A DNA stretch of 5,706 nt from Flavisolibacter sp. (GCA_025936195.1 JAICTW010000213.1:1-5706); one strand, 5' to 3'. Shown: positions 1 through 5,631, numbered from the stretch's first letter. Made by a program: numbers and translations. The notes: generated from the sequence alone by a model not told the origin.

Positions 1-1
1 T

Positions 2-394
2 GCCATTTTGGAAGAATGTAAAAAAATTATGGCCCGGCAGGGAGGATGCAAAACAGGCGAAGCAGTGATCACCACTGCAGGGAGTCTTCCCGCCAAATAT
101 GTTATTCATACAGTAGGGCCTGAATGGAACGGAGGAAACCACAACGAAAAGGAAAAACTGGCAAATTGTTATGATCATTCACTTCAGTTGGCTGCCGAAT
201 ACCATTGTAAGACAATTGCTTTTCCAAACATCAGTACCGGCGTTTACCATTTTCCTAAAAAAGAAGCGGCCATAATTGCTGTTAATCGTATTCAGCAATT
301 TCTTTCTGAGAATAATTCCATTGAAATGGTAATGCTTGTTTGTTTTGATGAAGAGAATTATGAGTTAATGCTTGATCTTGTACAAAAAGTTTAA
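2..394 (+). CDS. Macro-domain protein (ADP-ribose-binding / O-acetyl-ADP-ribose deacetylase-like), 5' end outside the window
   Basis: The reading frame is open from the first bases of the window (GCC ATT TTG GAA...) to TAA at 392-394, giving 130 visible residues, so the gene starts upstream. The visible part carries the hallmarks of the second half of a MacroD/YmdB-type macro domain. [13 protein letters not shown] is followed by [12 protein letters not shown], and later by [12 protein letters not shown], the Gly-rich loop that holds the ADP-ribose phosphates. The N-terminal part of the ligand site (usually Asn-rich with a GGGVD loop) lies off the window. Family members bind ADP-ribose and often remove acetyl or ADP-ribosyl groups from O-acetyl-ADP-ribose or proteins, in the cytoplasm. 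The TTG at 8-10 is an internal leucine codon, not a start. The gene converges on the minus-strand gene at 463-912. Macro-fold assignment is confident; the exact substrate is not. Confidence 0.9.
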   Translation, partial: AILEECKKIMARQGGCKTGEAVITTAGSLPAKYVIHTVGPEWNGGNHNEKEKLANCYDHSLQLAAEYHCKTIAFPNISTGVYHFPKKEAAIIAVNRIQQFLSENNSIEMVMLVCFDEENYELMLDLVQKV

Positions 395-416
395 TTCACA
401 TTTTAAAACATAAAGC

Positions 417-438
417 AAAAACCCCGCAAAAGCGGGGC
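417..438 (-). terminator. Intrinsic terminator of the 463-912 minus-strand gene
   Basis: CCCCGC (422-427) and GCGGGG (432-437) form a perfect 6-bp GC stem around an AAAA loop. On the minus strand the stem is followed by TTTTT (complement of 417-421), a classical Rho-independent layout. It lies 25 bases beyond the stop of the minus-strand gene. On the plus strand the hairpin has no U-tract (CCCTGGCG follows), so it would stop transcripts of the convergent macro-domain gene only weakly. Confidence 0.8.
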
Positions 439-462
439 CCTGGCGTTTGGCATAGACCGTAA

Positions 463-912
463 TCAGGAAAGTTTTTTACGTAAAAAGAAAATGCCTGCCG
501 AAGCTGCCAGTGTGGTAGCTAGCTGCAGAATATTTTTTGATTTTTTTTCTTTGAGTACAGGAGGCTTGTATAAAGAAACATCACCTTTTAAAGCTGCGTG
601 AATAGCTGATTCAAAATCACGAAGTGCAATTGCCATGTCCGAGTCGTTATCGAATGCTTTGCCATTACTGTGTTCACTGTGCAAACAGATCCTGGTATAT
701 TGGGTGTTCAAAGGCAGAATGGTAACATCAACCGGGTATTCTGTATTTTTTTCTGAAAGCTGGTAATAAAAACGGAATGATTGCAGTCTGGTGTTTTCGG
801 CAATGAATCTAATATTGGACGCAAAAACAGGAACAGATAACAAGCTTTCTTTTGCCTGGATTTCGTTAGCTTCAACAAAAGACTCGCGGGTAAGAAAATT
901 TTGACGAGGCAT
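463..912 (-). CDS. Tail-anchored membrane protein of unknown function, 149 aa
   Basis: This is a complete frame with ATG at 912-910 and TGA at 465-463. I do not recognise the family. Residues 1-120 look like a soluble mixed alpha/beta domain with alternating hydrophobic strands (for example VDVTILPL) and an acidic segment (DNDSDMAIALRDFESAIHAAL). A Lys-rich linker (KEKKSK, ~121-126) precedes one hydrophobic helix at about residues 127-144, which ends in RKKLS. With no N-terminal signal sequence, this suggests a C-terminally anchored inner-membrane protein whose domain faces the cytoplasm. It is followed by a good minus-strand terminator and is transcribed divergently from the thioredoxin gene. 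No strong Shine-Dalgarno sequence precedes the start; ATG 912 is chosen because it is the start that leaves a clean soluble N-terminus. Confidence 0.75.
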   Translation of the reverse strand: MPRQNFLTRESFVEANEIQAKESLLSVPVFASNIRFIAENTRLQSFRFYYQLSEKNTEYPVDVTILPLNTQYTRICLHSEHSNGKAFDNDSDMAIALRDFESAIHAALKGDVSLYKPPVLKEKKSKNILQLATTLAASAGIFFLRKKLS

Positions 913-949
913 GGCTTTTCATTTTGGGTTTACGGATCGGTTTGCATTG

Positions 950-981
950 CTAAAGTAAGTTACTGATTTTAAAAAAGCAAT
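950..981 (-). promoter_or_regulatory. Possible Bacteroidota-type promoter for the 463-912 gene
   Basis: Reading the minus strand, ATTG (complement of 978-981) is separated by 20 bases from TACTTTAG (complement of 950-957). The Bacteroidota consensus is TTTG at -33 and TAnnTTTG at -7; each box here has one mismatch. The predicted transcript would have a leader of about 30 bases before the ATG at 912. The match is short and could be chance in AT-rich DNA. Confidence 0.3.
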
Positions 982-1019
982 CGGTAAATAGCTTAAAATT
1001 CAGTAGGTAGAAACCCGTT

Positions 1020-1037
1020 CCCGTTTTCGTAAACGGG
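1020..1037 (+). repeat. Short inverted repeat (hairpin) in the thioredoxin upstream region
   Basis: CCCGTTT (1020-1026) and AAACGGG (1031-1037) are perfect inverted copies around a four-base loop TCGT. Neither strand has a U-tract after it, so it is not a standard intrinsic terminator. It lies about 77 bases before the preferred thioredoxin start and about 110 bases beyond the start of the divergent gene. It could therefore be an operator or part of a structured 5' leader, but no function can be assigned. Confidence 0.4.
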
Positions 1038-1113
1038 GCCGAAATATATAAAGGACGTGGTTTTCATCAGGTTGAAACAAGTTTATGGCATTTCATTTGA
1101 CAAAGTCCATATT

Positions 1114-1491
1114 ATGGCAACAATACATTTAACAGCTCAGGGCTTTAAAGACAACATTTTTAATTACGAAACCGAGCAGGAATGGAAATTCAAGGGAGAC
1201 AAAGCGGCCATTGTTGATTTTTATGCCGATTGGTGCGGTCCCTGCAAGTCCGTTGCGCCGGTTCTGGAAGAATTATCTGAAGAATACAAGGATAATTTGG
1301 TGATTTATAAAATAGATACGGACAAGGAGACGGAATTGTCTTCCCTCTTCGGTATTCAAAGCATTCCAACCTTGCTGTTCATTCCCGTGGAAGGCAACCC
1401 TATGATGCAGAAAGGAGCCCTGCCTAAAAATATTTTAAAACAGATCATCGAAGAAAAGCTTTTAGAGAGAACTGCCGAAAACAAGCAGTGA
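1114..1491 (+). CDS. trxA: Thioredoxin
   Basis: From ATG at 1114 this is 125 residues and ends in TGA. The active site is at residues 40-45 (DW-CGPC-K, cysteines 41 and 44), after the buried-Asp strand AIVDFYADW. The cis-proline loop SIPT lies at 83-86, so every hallmark of a classical thioredoxin fold is present. It would reduce protein disulfides in the cytoplasm using electrons from thioredoxin reductase; there is no signal peptide. It is slightly longer than the usual ~105-110 residues, with extra residues at the N-terminus and a charged C-terminal tail. The frame extends upstream to a GTG at 1057, which would add 19 residues atypical of the family. An AAGGA sits only one base before that GTG, too close to be used well, so I prefer the internal ATG even though no Shine-Dalgarno sequence precedes it. 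The gene stands alone, divergent from the gene on its left and convergent with the one on its right. Confidence 0.93.
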   Translation: MATIHLTAQGFKDNIFNYETEQEWKFKGDKAAIVDFYADWCGPCKSVAPVLEELSEEYKDNLVIYKIDTDKETELSSLFGIQSIPTLLFIPVEGNPMMQKGALPKNILKQIIEEKLLERTAENKQ

Positions 1492-1535
1492 TCAGTTCTT
1501 GCGGACTCCTTAACCTATCTAACCTTGCCCTGCTA

Positions 1536-2096
1536 TTATTTCTTAGGGTTCCGCCCTGCTGATGTTTCCGGCCTGGGCAGGTACATATTTAAAACATTGC
1601 CCCACATAATAGTGCCGGCGTAAGGATTTTTACCATTGACCTCCATGGCCGGACCATTGCTGCCAAACGTACCCTGACTGGTTCCTGTAGCCACCGCTCC
1701 ACTGCCTGTTTGTGTACCTGTTGTAACAGCTCCTGTAGTTTTTAATACTAAATGTCCATTGGCAAAACCATAAGCCCGTTTAGGCATTCCCACTATGCCT
1801 GATTTGTTGATCTTTATATCAGCGCCGTTGGCCCTCGCATCCAACGCCCTGATGATGGGATCGGAAACAGTATAGGTATTTTCTGCTATGGAAGCTGCAT
1901 TCAGATTAATTTTTGCAGGATAGGCTGAACTGGAATTTAATGTTGTGACATTAGATGAATTAGACGAAGCTTTCTTCTTTATGGCTGACTGAGTTGATTT
2001 GGACGTTTGCTTAGTGGTTTGATTTGATTTGGCCTGCGACTGTGCTATCGCACTTAGAAAGAATAAAATCCACACGCACATGAACATTCGTTTCAT
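1536..2096 (-). CDS. Secreted or periplasmic low-complexity protein of unknown function, 186 aa
   Basis: The frame has ATG at 2096-2094 and TAA at 1538-1536. The N-terminus MKRMFMCVWILFFLSAIAQS is a typical Sec signal (basic start, hydrophobic core), with likely signal peptidase I cleavage near A18 or A22 (SQA|KS). Residues ~23-56 are almost entirely Ser, Thr, Lys, Asn and Gln, a flexible linker. A more ordered region (~60-120) contains INLNAASIAENTYTVSDPII and GFANGHLVLKTTG. Then comes a Gly/Thr-rich stretch with an 11-residue near-repeat starting GAVTTGT (residue 122) and GAVATGT (133), and a C-terminus with MWGNVLNMYLPRP. There is no lipobox cysteine. GAAGG lies only two bases before the ATG; ATG codons 4 and 6 are alternatives but would remove the basic start of the signal. 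I do not recognise the family; export is well supported, function is not. Confidence 0.75.
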   Translation of the reverse strand: MKRMFMCVWILFFLSAIAQSQAKSNQTTKQTSKSTQSAIKKKASSNSSNVTTLNSSSAYPAKINLNAASIAENTYTVSDPIIRALDARANGADIKINKSGIVGMPKRAYGFANGHLVLKTTGAVTTGTQTGSGAVATGTSQGTFGSNGPAMEVNGKNPYAGTIMWGNVLNMYLPRPETSAGRNPKK

Positions 2097-2225
2097 AACC
2101 TTCTTTTCTTATTTACCGCAAATGCATTGCCACATCTTCAAAGCTGACTGGCTGTTTTAAAAGGTTTTTAGAAAAGAAATTCAAAGCTTTTTCCGGATTT
2201 TTTTTAGCTATCTACACTAGCAGGT

Positions 2226-2492
2226 TTACTGTTGCCCAAGTGTATCGTCATCATCTTTATTTGATTGAGGTCTTTCTTCATCATTTAAATTGGCCGCTTT
2301 CTGCCAACTCTCCCTGCCTTCTTCCAGGCCTTTTTCCCATTCTTCCCTGCGTTCTGTAACACTGTCCTTATCTATAGCAAAATTTTTTGCGCTTTCTTCC
2401 TCAACTTTCAAAAAATTAATGTGCTCATCGCGGTTTGCTTCCGCAGGCACATCCAGTTGGCGATCGGCGGGTGCTTCCTGTTTGTTTTTCAT
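2226..2492 (-). CDS. Small, highly charged, probably disordered protein, 88 aa
   Basis: ATG is at 2492-2490 and TAA at 2228-2226. The protein is dominated by Glu, Asp, Lys, Arg, Gln and Asn, with few hydrophobic residues, for example EEWEKGLEEGRESWQKAANL (~51-70), which could form one amphipathic or coiled helix. It ends in an acidic tail (NKDDDDTLGQQ). There is no signal peptide or membrane segment, so it is likely cytoplasmic. The plus-strand frame covering the same bases (2290-2508) gives a Ser/Phe/Leu-rich product typical of the antisense of such a gene, so the minus-strand reading is preferred. It lies 40 bases downstream of the small membrane-protein gene at 2533-2652 and may share its transcript. 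AGAAG just before the ATG is a weak, very close ribosome-binding candidate. Function unknown. Confidence 0.65.
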   Translation of the reverse strand: MKNKQEAPADRQLDVPAEANRDEHINFLKVEEESAKNFAIDKDSVTERREEWEKGLEEGRESWQKAANLNDEERPQSNKDDDDTLGQQ

Positions 2493-2532
2493 ACTTCTTT
2501 TTAAATGAAGAAACGAAATTGATGCCAGACAA

Positions 2533-2652
2533 TTAGCAATGTTGTCCCAAAAGCCAGTACAGCACTATAAAAACGACGATTGTGCTTAGGCAACCGCCAC
2601 CCAGTTTTTTAGCGCCGTATCCGGCGATCAAAGCTCTTAACCATCTTGGCAT
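2533..2652 (-). CDS. 39-residue single-pass membrane microprotein
   Basis: On the minus strand ATG at 2652-2650 opens 39 codons ending in TAA at 2535-2533. The product starts MPRWLRALIAGYGAKKLGGG (residues 1-20), then Cys21, then a strongly hydrophobic helix (~22-36, LSTIVVFIVLYWLLG), ending QHC. The composition is what a real small membrane protein looks like: a basic amphipathic start, a Gly-rich hinge with cysteine, then a transmembrane helix. Similar short GGGC-plus-helix proteins are, as far as I recall, common in Bacteroidota, but I cannot name a family. It sits 40 bases upstream of the 88-residue gene on the same strand and is divergent from the lipoprotein gene, with 108 bases between the starts. 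No clear Shine-Dalgarno sequence is present. The main risk is that it is too short to prove coding from one sequence. Confidence 0.65.
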   Translation of the reverse strand: MPRWLRALIAGYGAKKLGGGCLSTIVVFIVLYWLLGQHC

Positions 2653-2760
2653 AAAAAAAATTTCAGACAGCGTTCAAAAAATTATACCAGCTCACGAAAG
2701 TCATTAAAATGCCGAAGCAATATAAATTTTTTAAGTGCGTTTTCTAAATAACTACCGTTT

Positions 2761-3873
2761 ATGAAAACAGCGCTTGGTATTCTTACATTCATTTGCCTGC
2801 TGGCAGGCTGCACCAAAAAGAAAACGCAGGAAGAAAGCCGTTCTTTTTACATGGCAGTAACGCCATGGCCTGCCGATTTTACCCCGGAAGCAGTTGAGAA
2901 TGCCTATCAGTTCATCAATGAACATTGCGATATGGTATCGCATCATTTTGATGAAGGCATTCCTTACGAAGAAGCTTACAATAATTTACCCTAGCCTCAG
3001 CAATTGCAAAACGATGTTGCTTATCGTAAAACAAAAACAGCTCCTGGAAAAAAAATCTTTTTAAGTGTAGCGGCTCTTAATATTCTTCGGCATGAAAAAG
3101 CAGACTATTATACTCATGCCGATAATAGTATCAGTGATAGTATTAAAAACTACTGGAAGCAACTTCCCTTTAATGATGCCAAAGTAGTAACTGCTTATGT
3201 CCGGTATATTAGTTATTTGATTGACCAGTTGCAACCTCAATTGGTTAATTATGGTGTGGAAAGCAATGATGTTCATTGGGATGCTGCTCAATTTGCTTTG
3301 TACAAAGATTTTTTATCAAAAGTGCTTACGCAGCTAAAAACAAAATATCCGCAATTGTCTTTCTTCATAAGCTTCATGGTGAATGAAGATCCGCTTGCAC
3401 TGTCCTATGCTTCGCAGTTGCTTTCTTACACCGATTATATTTCGCTCAGTGCTTATCCCTATACTTCTGCATCATCAACGGCAGATGGAAACACCGATCC
3501 TCAAAAGCTTCCGGCAAATTATTTTACCAGGTTCTTAGACCTTGCTCCTTCCAAACCCTGGGGCTTTGCCGAAACAGCTTACATAGCACAGGACCTGATC
3601 ATTCCTTCTTTCTCACTGAATAAAAAAGGAACTGCTCAATGGCAAAATAGCTATTTGGACCTCATTTGCCGGCTATGCAATTCCAGAAAAGCAAAATTCC
3701 TGATCTGGTTTTGTTATGCAGATTATGATGCAGGCTGCAAGCGTTTGAAATCGTTAGGACAATACGAAGACCTTTTTGGCTTATGGCAGGACACAGGTTT
3801 GGTTGATGAGAACAATATGGAACGCCCTGCTTACCAACTATGGCTACAGTGGATGAATAGGAAATTCAACTAA
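2761..3873 (+). pseudogene. Lipoprotein resembling clan GH-A glycoside hydrolases, interrupted by one in-frame TAG
   Basis: A single frame runs from ATG 2761 to TAA 3871-3873, 370 codons, broken only by TAG at 2992-2994 (codon 78). The N-terminus is a lipoprotein signal (MKTALGILTFICLLAGC, lipobox LAGC with Cys17) followed by a Lys-rich spacer. The rest reads like a TIM-barrel glycosidase: FYMAVTPWP, the segment SHHFDEGIPYEEA just before the stop, KIFLSVAALN, VNYGVESND with a candidate acid/base Glu at combined residue 167, YISLSAYPY, and WGFAETAY with a candidate nucleophile Glu at 271. KFLIWFCYADYD and a C-terminal RPAYQLW follow. The spacing of the two glutamates fits clan GH-A; the substrate is unknown. 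The part after the stop has no signal peptide and no nearby ATG (only TTG 3004), so it is unlikely to work alone. The rest of the frame is intact, pointing to a recent nonsense mutation, a sequencing error or readthrough. If the TAG is an error, this is a normal surface or periplasmic lipoprotein enzyme. Confidence 0.75.
2992..2994 (+). other. In-frame amber codon splitting the glycosidase-like lipoprotein
   Basis: The codons read CCC TAG CCT CAG, giving ...NNLP*PQQLQ. Both sides belong to the same frame and the same fold, so one substitution explains the break. TAG is one base from Tyr (TAC/TAT), Trp (TGG), Leu (TTG) or Gln (CAG) codons. No other in-frame stop occurs in the remaining 292 codons before the terminal TAA. 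Confidence 0.85.
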
Positions 3874-3896
3874 AAAGCCCCTGTGAATACAGGGGC
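3874..3896 (-). terminator. Strong hairpin with its U-tract on the minus strand
   Basis: GCCCCTGT (3877-3884) and ACAGGGGC (3889-3896) form a perfect 8-bp stem with loop GAAT. It begins three bases after the lipoprotein stop codon. On the plus strand it is followed by AATAACC, not a U-tract. On the minus strand it is followed by TTTTT (complement of 3872-3876, including the last bases of the stop codon). It is therefore best formed as a minus-strand terminator, although no minus-strand gene is visible to its right. It may still slow plus-strand transcription or protect the 3' end of the lipoprotein mRNA. Confidence 0.6.
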
Positions 3897-4155
3897 AATA
3901 ACCAAGATTCTTTTTGAGAAGAATTTCTATACAGTTGTAAAAGTAAAAGCACCAAAGATCAGATGTGATAAGATCGGATTAGAATCAGATTAGAAATGTA
4001 AAACCTCGCTTAAAGACTTTCTCTTTAGGAAAAAGAATGTTCCGCAGGATTTTCCTTCTACTTAAAAATTTATATCTTGTACATGGCTGAATATCATAAG
4101 CACAATTTTCTTCCAGACTGGCTTTCTCCGTCCAATATCAACTTAATGCCTGTTT
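3897..4155. other. Intergenic region with small inverted and direct repeats, no supported gene
   Basis: No frame of credible coding character is seen on either strand. ATTCTT (3911-3916) and AAGAAT (3923-3928) form a weak 6-bp hairpin close to the GC hairpin at 3877-3896. GATTAGAA occurs twice 11 bases apart (3977-3984 and 3988-3995) within a run of related AGATC/GATTAG words. The right part would be the leader of the 81-residue gene at 4156. A minus-strand non-coding RNA ending at the 3874-3896 terminator is possible but not demonstrated. Confidence 0.4.
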
Positions 4156-4401
4156 ATGCAAATCCACCTGTTCGAAAATTTGAGTGCCGAAACAAAAGCC
4201 TGCCTTACCTGGAAAAAAGGAGTACCTATTGCTTATCGTTCAGAAGGCAAATACTATATGGCTCTTTACCGCCTTCATAATTTTTATGTAGAGATGCAAT
4301 ATCATACCTGTTATGATGGCATCGCTTGTATCAAAACATTTAACGATGAAGATCAACTTCAGTCTTATCTCAATGCCATTGATCTGAGTTCCATTTTATA
4401 A
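4156..4401 (+). CDS. Small conserved-looking cytoplasmic protein of unknown function, 81 aa
   Basis: ATG at 4156 opens 81 codons ending in TAA at 4399-4401; the same frame is closed upstream by TAA at 4144-4146, so this is the only ATG start. The protein runs MQIHLFENLSAETKACLTW, KKGVPIAYRSEGKYYMALYR, LHNFYVEMQYH, and ends QSYLNAIDLSSIL. The order (N-terminal helix, then two or three strands including LYRLHNFYVEM, then a helix ending in IDLSS) resembles small uncharacterised Chitinophagaceae proteins I recall, with a core like LYxLxxFYVEVxY and a C-terminal PYLxxIDxSxL. This is recollection, not a search result. There is no signal peptide. The overlapping frame 4077-4280 turns into basic, low-quality sequence after 4156, so this frame is preferred. 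Function is unknown. Confidence 0.75.
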   Translation: MQIHLFENLSAETKACLTWKKGVPIAYRSEGKYYMALYRLHNFYVEMQYHTCYDGIACIKTFNDEDQLQSYLNAIDLSSIL

Positions 4402-4655
4402 TTGTGTTGAAAAGACTATTCAATTTTATTGTGCTAAGGATAAATTCCATTTCCTGTTTTCTACAATCATTTGGCTGAACTTCTACAAATATGAACGCAA
4501 TTTGGTGTTCAACTGTTCGCCTGGCGCTTGTGATTTTTAAACAGAAACAAAATCTTTTACCTCCTCTTCTCTTGTAGCATACCGTTTGTTTGAGCATCTT
4601 GCAAAAAGCAGATAGCCTTTCCAAAACTTTTTAATTGTTATGGCAATCATCGTTC
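4402..4655. other. About 250 bases with no supported gene
   Basis: Only poor frames occur here: a 28-codon plus-strand frame at 4491-4577, and a minus-strand frame at 4370-4624 rich in Cys, Arg and Lys and overlapping the end of the 81-residue gene. A weak hairpin (TTGAA 4407-4411, TTCAA 4419-4423, then TTTTATT) just after the stop of the 81-residue gene could be a poor terminator. The stretch may be a long 3' untranslated region or hold a small RNA ending at the strong terminator at 4656-4688; nothing in it identifies a known RNA family. Confidence 0.35.
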
Positions 4656-4688
4656 AAAAAAACCGGAAGTTCTTTTTCCGGTTTTTTT
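4656..4688 (+). terminator. Bidirectional intrinsic terminator before tRNA-Lys
   Basis: AACCGGAA (4661-4668) pairs with TTCCGGTT (4676-4683) around a seven-base loop, flanked by an A-run on the left (4656-4662) and seven T on the right (4682-4688). It therefore works in both directions: for plus-strand transcripts from the 4156 gene or the stretch after it, and for minus-strand read-through from the TerC gene across the tRNA. It insulates the tRNA promoter that follows. Confidence 0.85.
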
Positions 4689-4695
4689 ATTGTTA

Positions 4696-4703
4696 TACAT
4701 TTG
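4696..4703 (+). promoter_or_regulatory. Likely -7 element of the tRNA-Lys promoter (TACATTTG)
   Basis: TACATTTG is an exact match to the Bacteroidota -7 consensus TAnnTTTG. It ends nine bases before the first base of the mature tRNA, so transcription would start within a few bases of the tRNA 5' end. No good TTTG is present at the -33 position, only a T-run (about 4673-4677) that belongs to the preceding terminator stem. Confidence 0.5.
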
Positions 4704-4712
4704 CTGTCCTTT

Positions 4713-4785
<73 letters not shown>

Positions 4786-4893
4786 CTTAACTTCACTGTA
4801 TTGAACAGAATTAAAGCTGATCATCCTGTCTTTACGCCTAGCTCTGCAAATGCAATGTCAAAAAATTAATACACCTCAAGTCTGATCATTCAC

Positions 4894-5631
4894 TCACGCA
4901 TTTTCAACCTTCCTTCTTAAACGTATATTCAACAACTCCACTATCAACGAAAAGCCAAGGCAGGAATAGATGATGCTTTTGCTTACCTCCTGGTGCAACC
5001 CGCCTGCAATGAGCACAACTCCAATCACTACTAAAAAAGAAAGTGCCAGCATTTGAAGTGTAGGATGCTTGTTGATGATACTGGTTACAGGCCCTGCAAA
5101 AAGCATCATGATGCCAATGGAAATGATTACGGCAATGATCATAACAATAACACTGTCCACCAGTCCAACTGCAGTTAAAATAGAGTCGAAAGAAAATACG
5201 GCATCCACCAGTACAATTTGAAGAATAACAGTACCGAAGCCAATGGCCTTTGATTCCTTTTTTAATTCAGAAGTTGTGTCGCGTTTAAACTTATGATGAA
5301 TTTCCAGAGTGCTTTTAACAATCAAAAACACACCACCTGCTATCAATATCAGGTCTTTTATACTTAAGGCGAGCGGACCGTTTGACAATCCTTTCCATGC
5401 AGGAATGGTTACAACTGGATCGGTTAAGCTGATGATCCAGTTAATGCAAAGCAATAAACCTACACGGAACAACATGGCCAGTAATAATCCAATATGCCGT
5501 GCACGGCGTTGTCGTTGTTTGGGCAGTTTCCCAGCCACAATGGAAATGAAAATGATATTATCAATTCCCAAAACTATCTCCAGAAAACTAAGCGTAAGAA
5601 GGCTTATCCAAACAGCGGCAACGCCGTGCAA
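4894..5631 (-). CDS. TerC-family integral membrane protein; native N-terminus lost at an inverted junction
   Basis: The frame reads 245 codons from TTG 5631-5629 to TGA 4896-4894. It is a clear TerC-family protein with about seven hydrophobic segments and both acidic signature motifs inside the membrane: FLEIVLGIDN (Glu18, Asp24) and LVDAVFSFDS (Asp143, Asp149). Between them are a basic cytoplasmic loop (LPKQRQRRAR) and a charged loop at ~112-128. Known TerC relatives (Alx, YkoY, YceF) are inner-membrane manganese exporters or metal-loading factors for secreted enzymes; the role of this subgroup is an inference. Family members normally start with ATG and ~8-10 residues before WISLLTL. Here the residues before Trp8 (HGVAAV) are the antisense of a second, plus-strand TerC fragment, so the TTG start is not native and authentic coding sequence probably begins only near 5609. 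Nothing like a yybP-ykoY riboswitch can be seen because the true upstream region is absent. No clear terminator follows the stop. Confidence 0.9.
   Translation of the reverse strand: MHGVAAVWISLLTLSFLEIVLGIDNIIFISIVAGKLPKQRQRRARHIGLLLAMLFRVGLLLCINWIISLTDPVVTIPAWKGLSNGPLALSIKDLILIAGGVFLIVKSTLEIHHKFKRDTTSELKKESKAIGFGTVILQIVLVDAVFSFDSILTAVGLVDSVIVMIIAVIISIGIMMLFAGPVTSIINKHPTLQMLALSFLVVIGVVLIAGGLHQEVSKSIIYSCLGFSLIVELLNIRLRRKVENA

Noticed and set aside
1085..1132. 15-codon frame overlapping the thioredoxin start, considered as a leader peptide
   Set aside because: No ribosome-binding site and no attenuator-like structure after it; most likely chance.
2290..2508. 72-residue plus-strand frame
   Set aside because: It is antisense to the charged 88-residue minus-strand gene; its Ser/Phe/Leu-rich product is typical of the complement of Glu/Lys codons.
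2752..2946. 64-residue minus-strand frame
   Set aside because: It lies inside the lipoprotein gene on the opposite strand, and the plus-strand frame has a clear signal and lipobox.
3061..3291. 76-residue minus-strand frame
   Set aside because: Antisense to the glycosidase-like region, with no recognisable motif.
3977..3995. GATTAGAA direct repeat, considered as an iteron or operator
   Set aside because: Only two copies 11 bases apart in AT-rich DNA, with no regulator or replication gene nearby.
4077..4280. 67-residue plus-strand frame overlapping the 81-residue gene
   Set aside because: Its first ~28 codons look mildly coding, so I considered a frameshifted longer gene. However, the 81-residue frame has its own ATG and appears complete, and this frame becomes basic, unstructured sequence after 4156.
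4491..4577. 28-codon plus-strand frame
   Set aside because: Short, with no initiation signal, hydrophobic order or neighbour context to support it.
4370..4624. 84-residue minus-strand frame
   Set aside because: Odd Cys/Arg/Lys composition, overlap with the end of the 81-residue gene, no motif and no ribosome-binding site.
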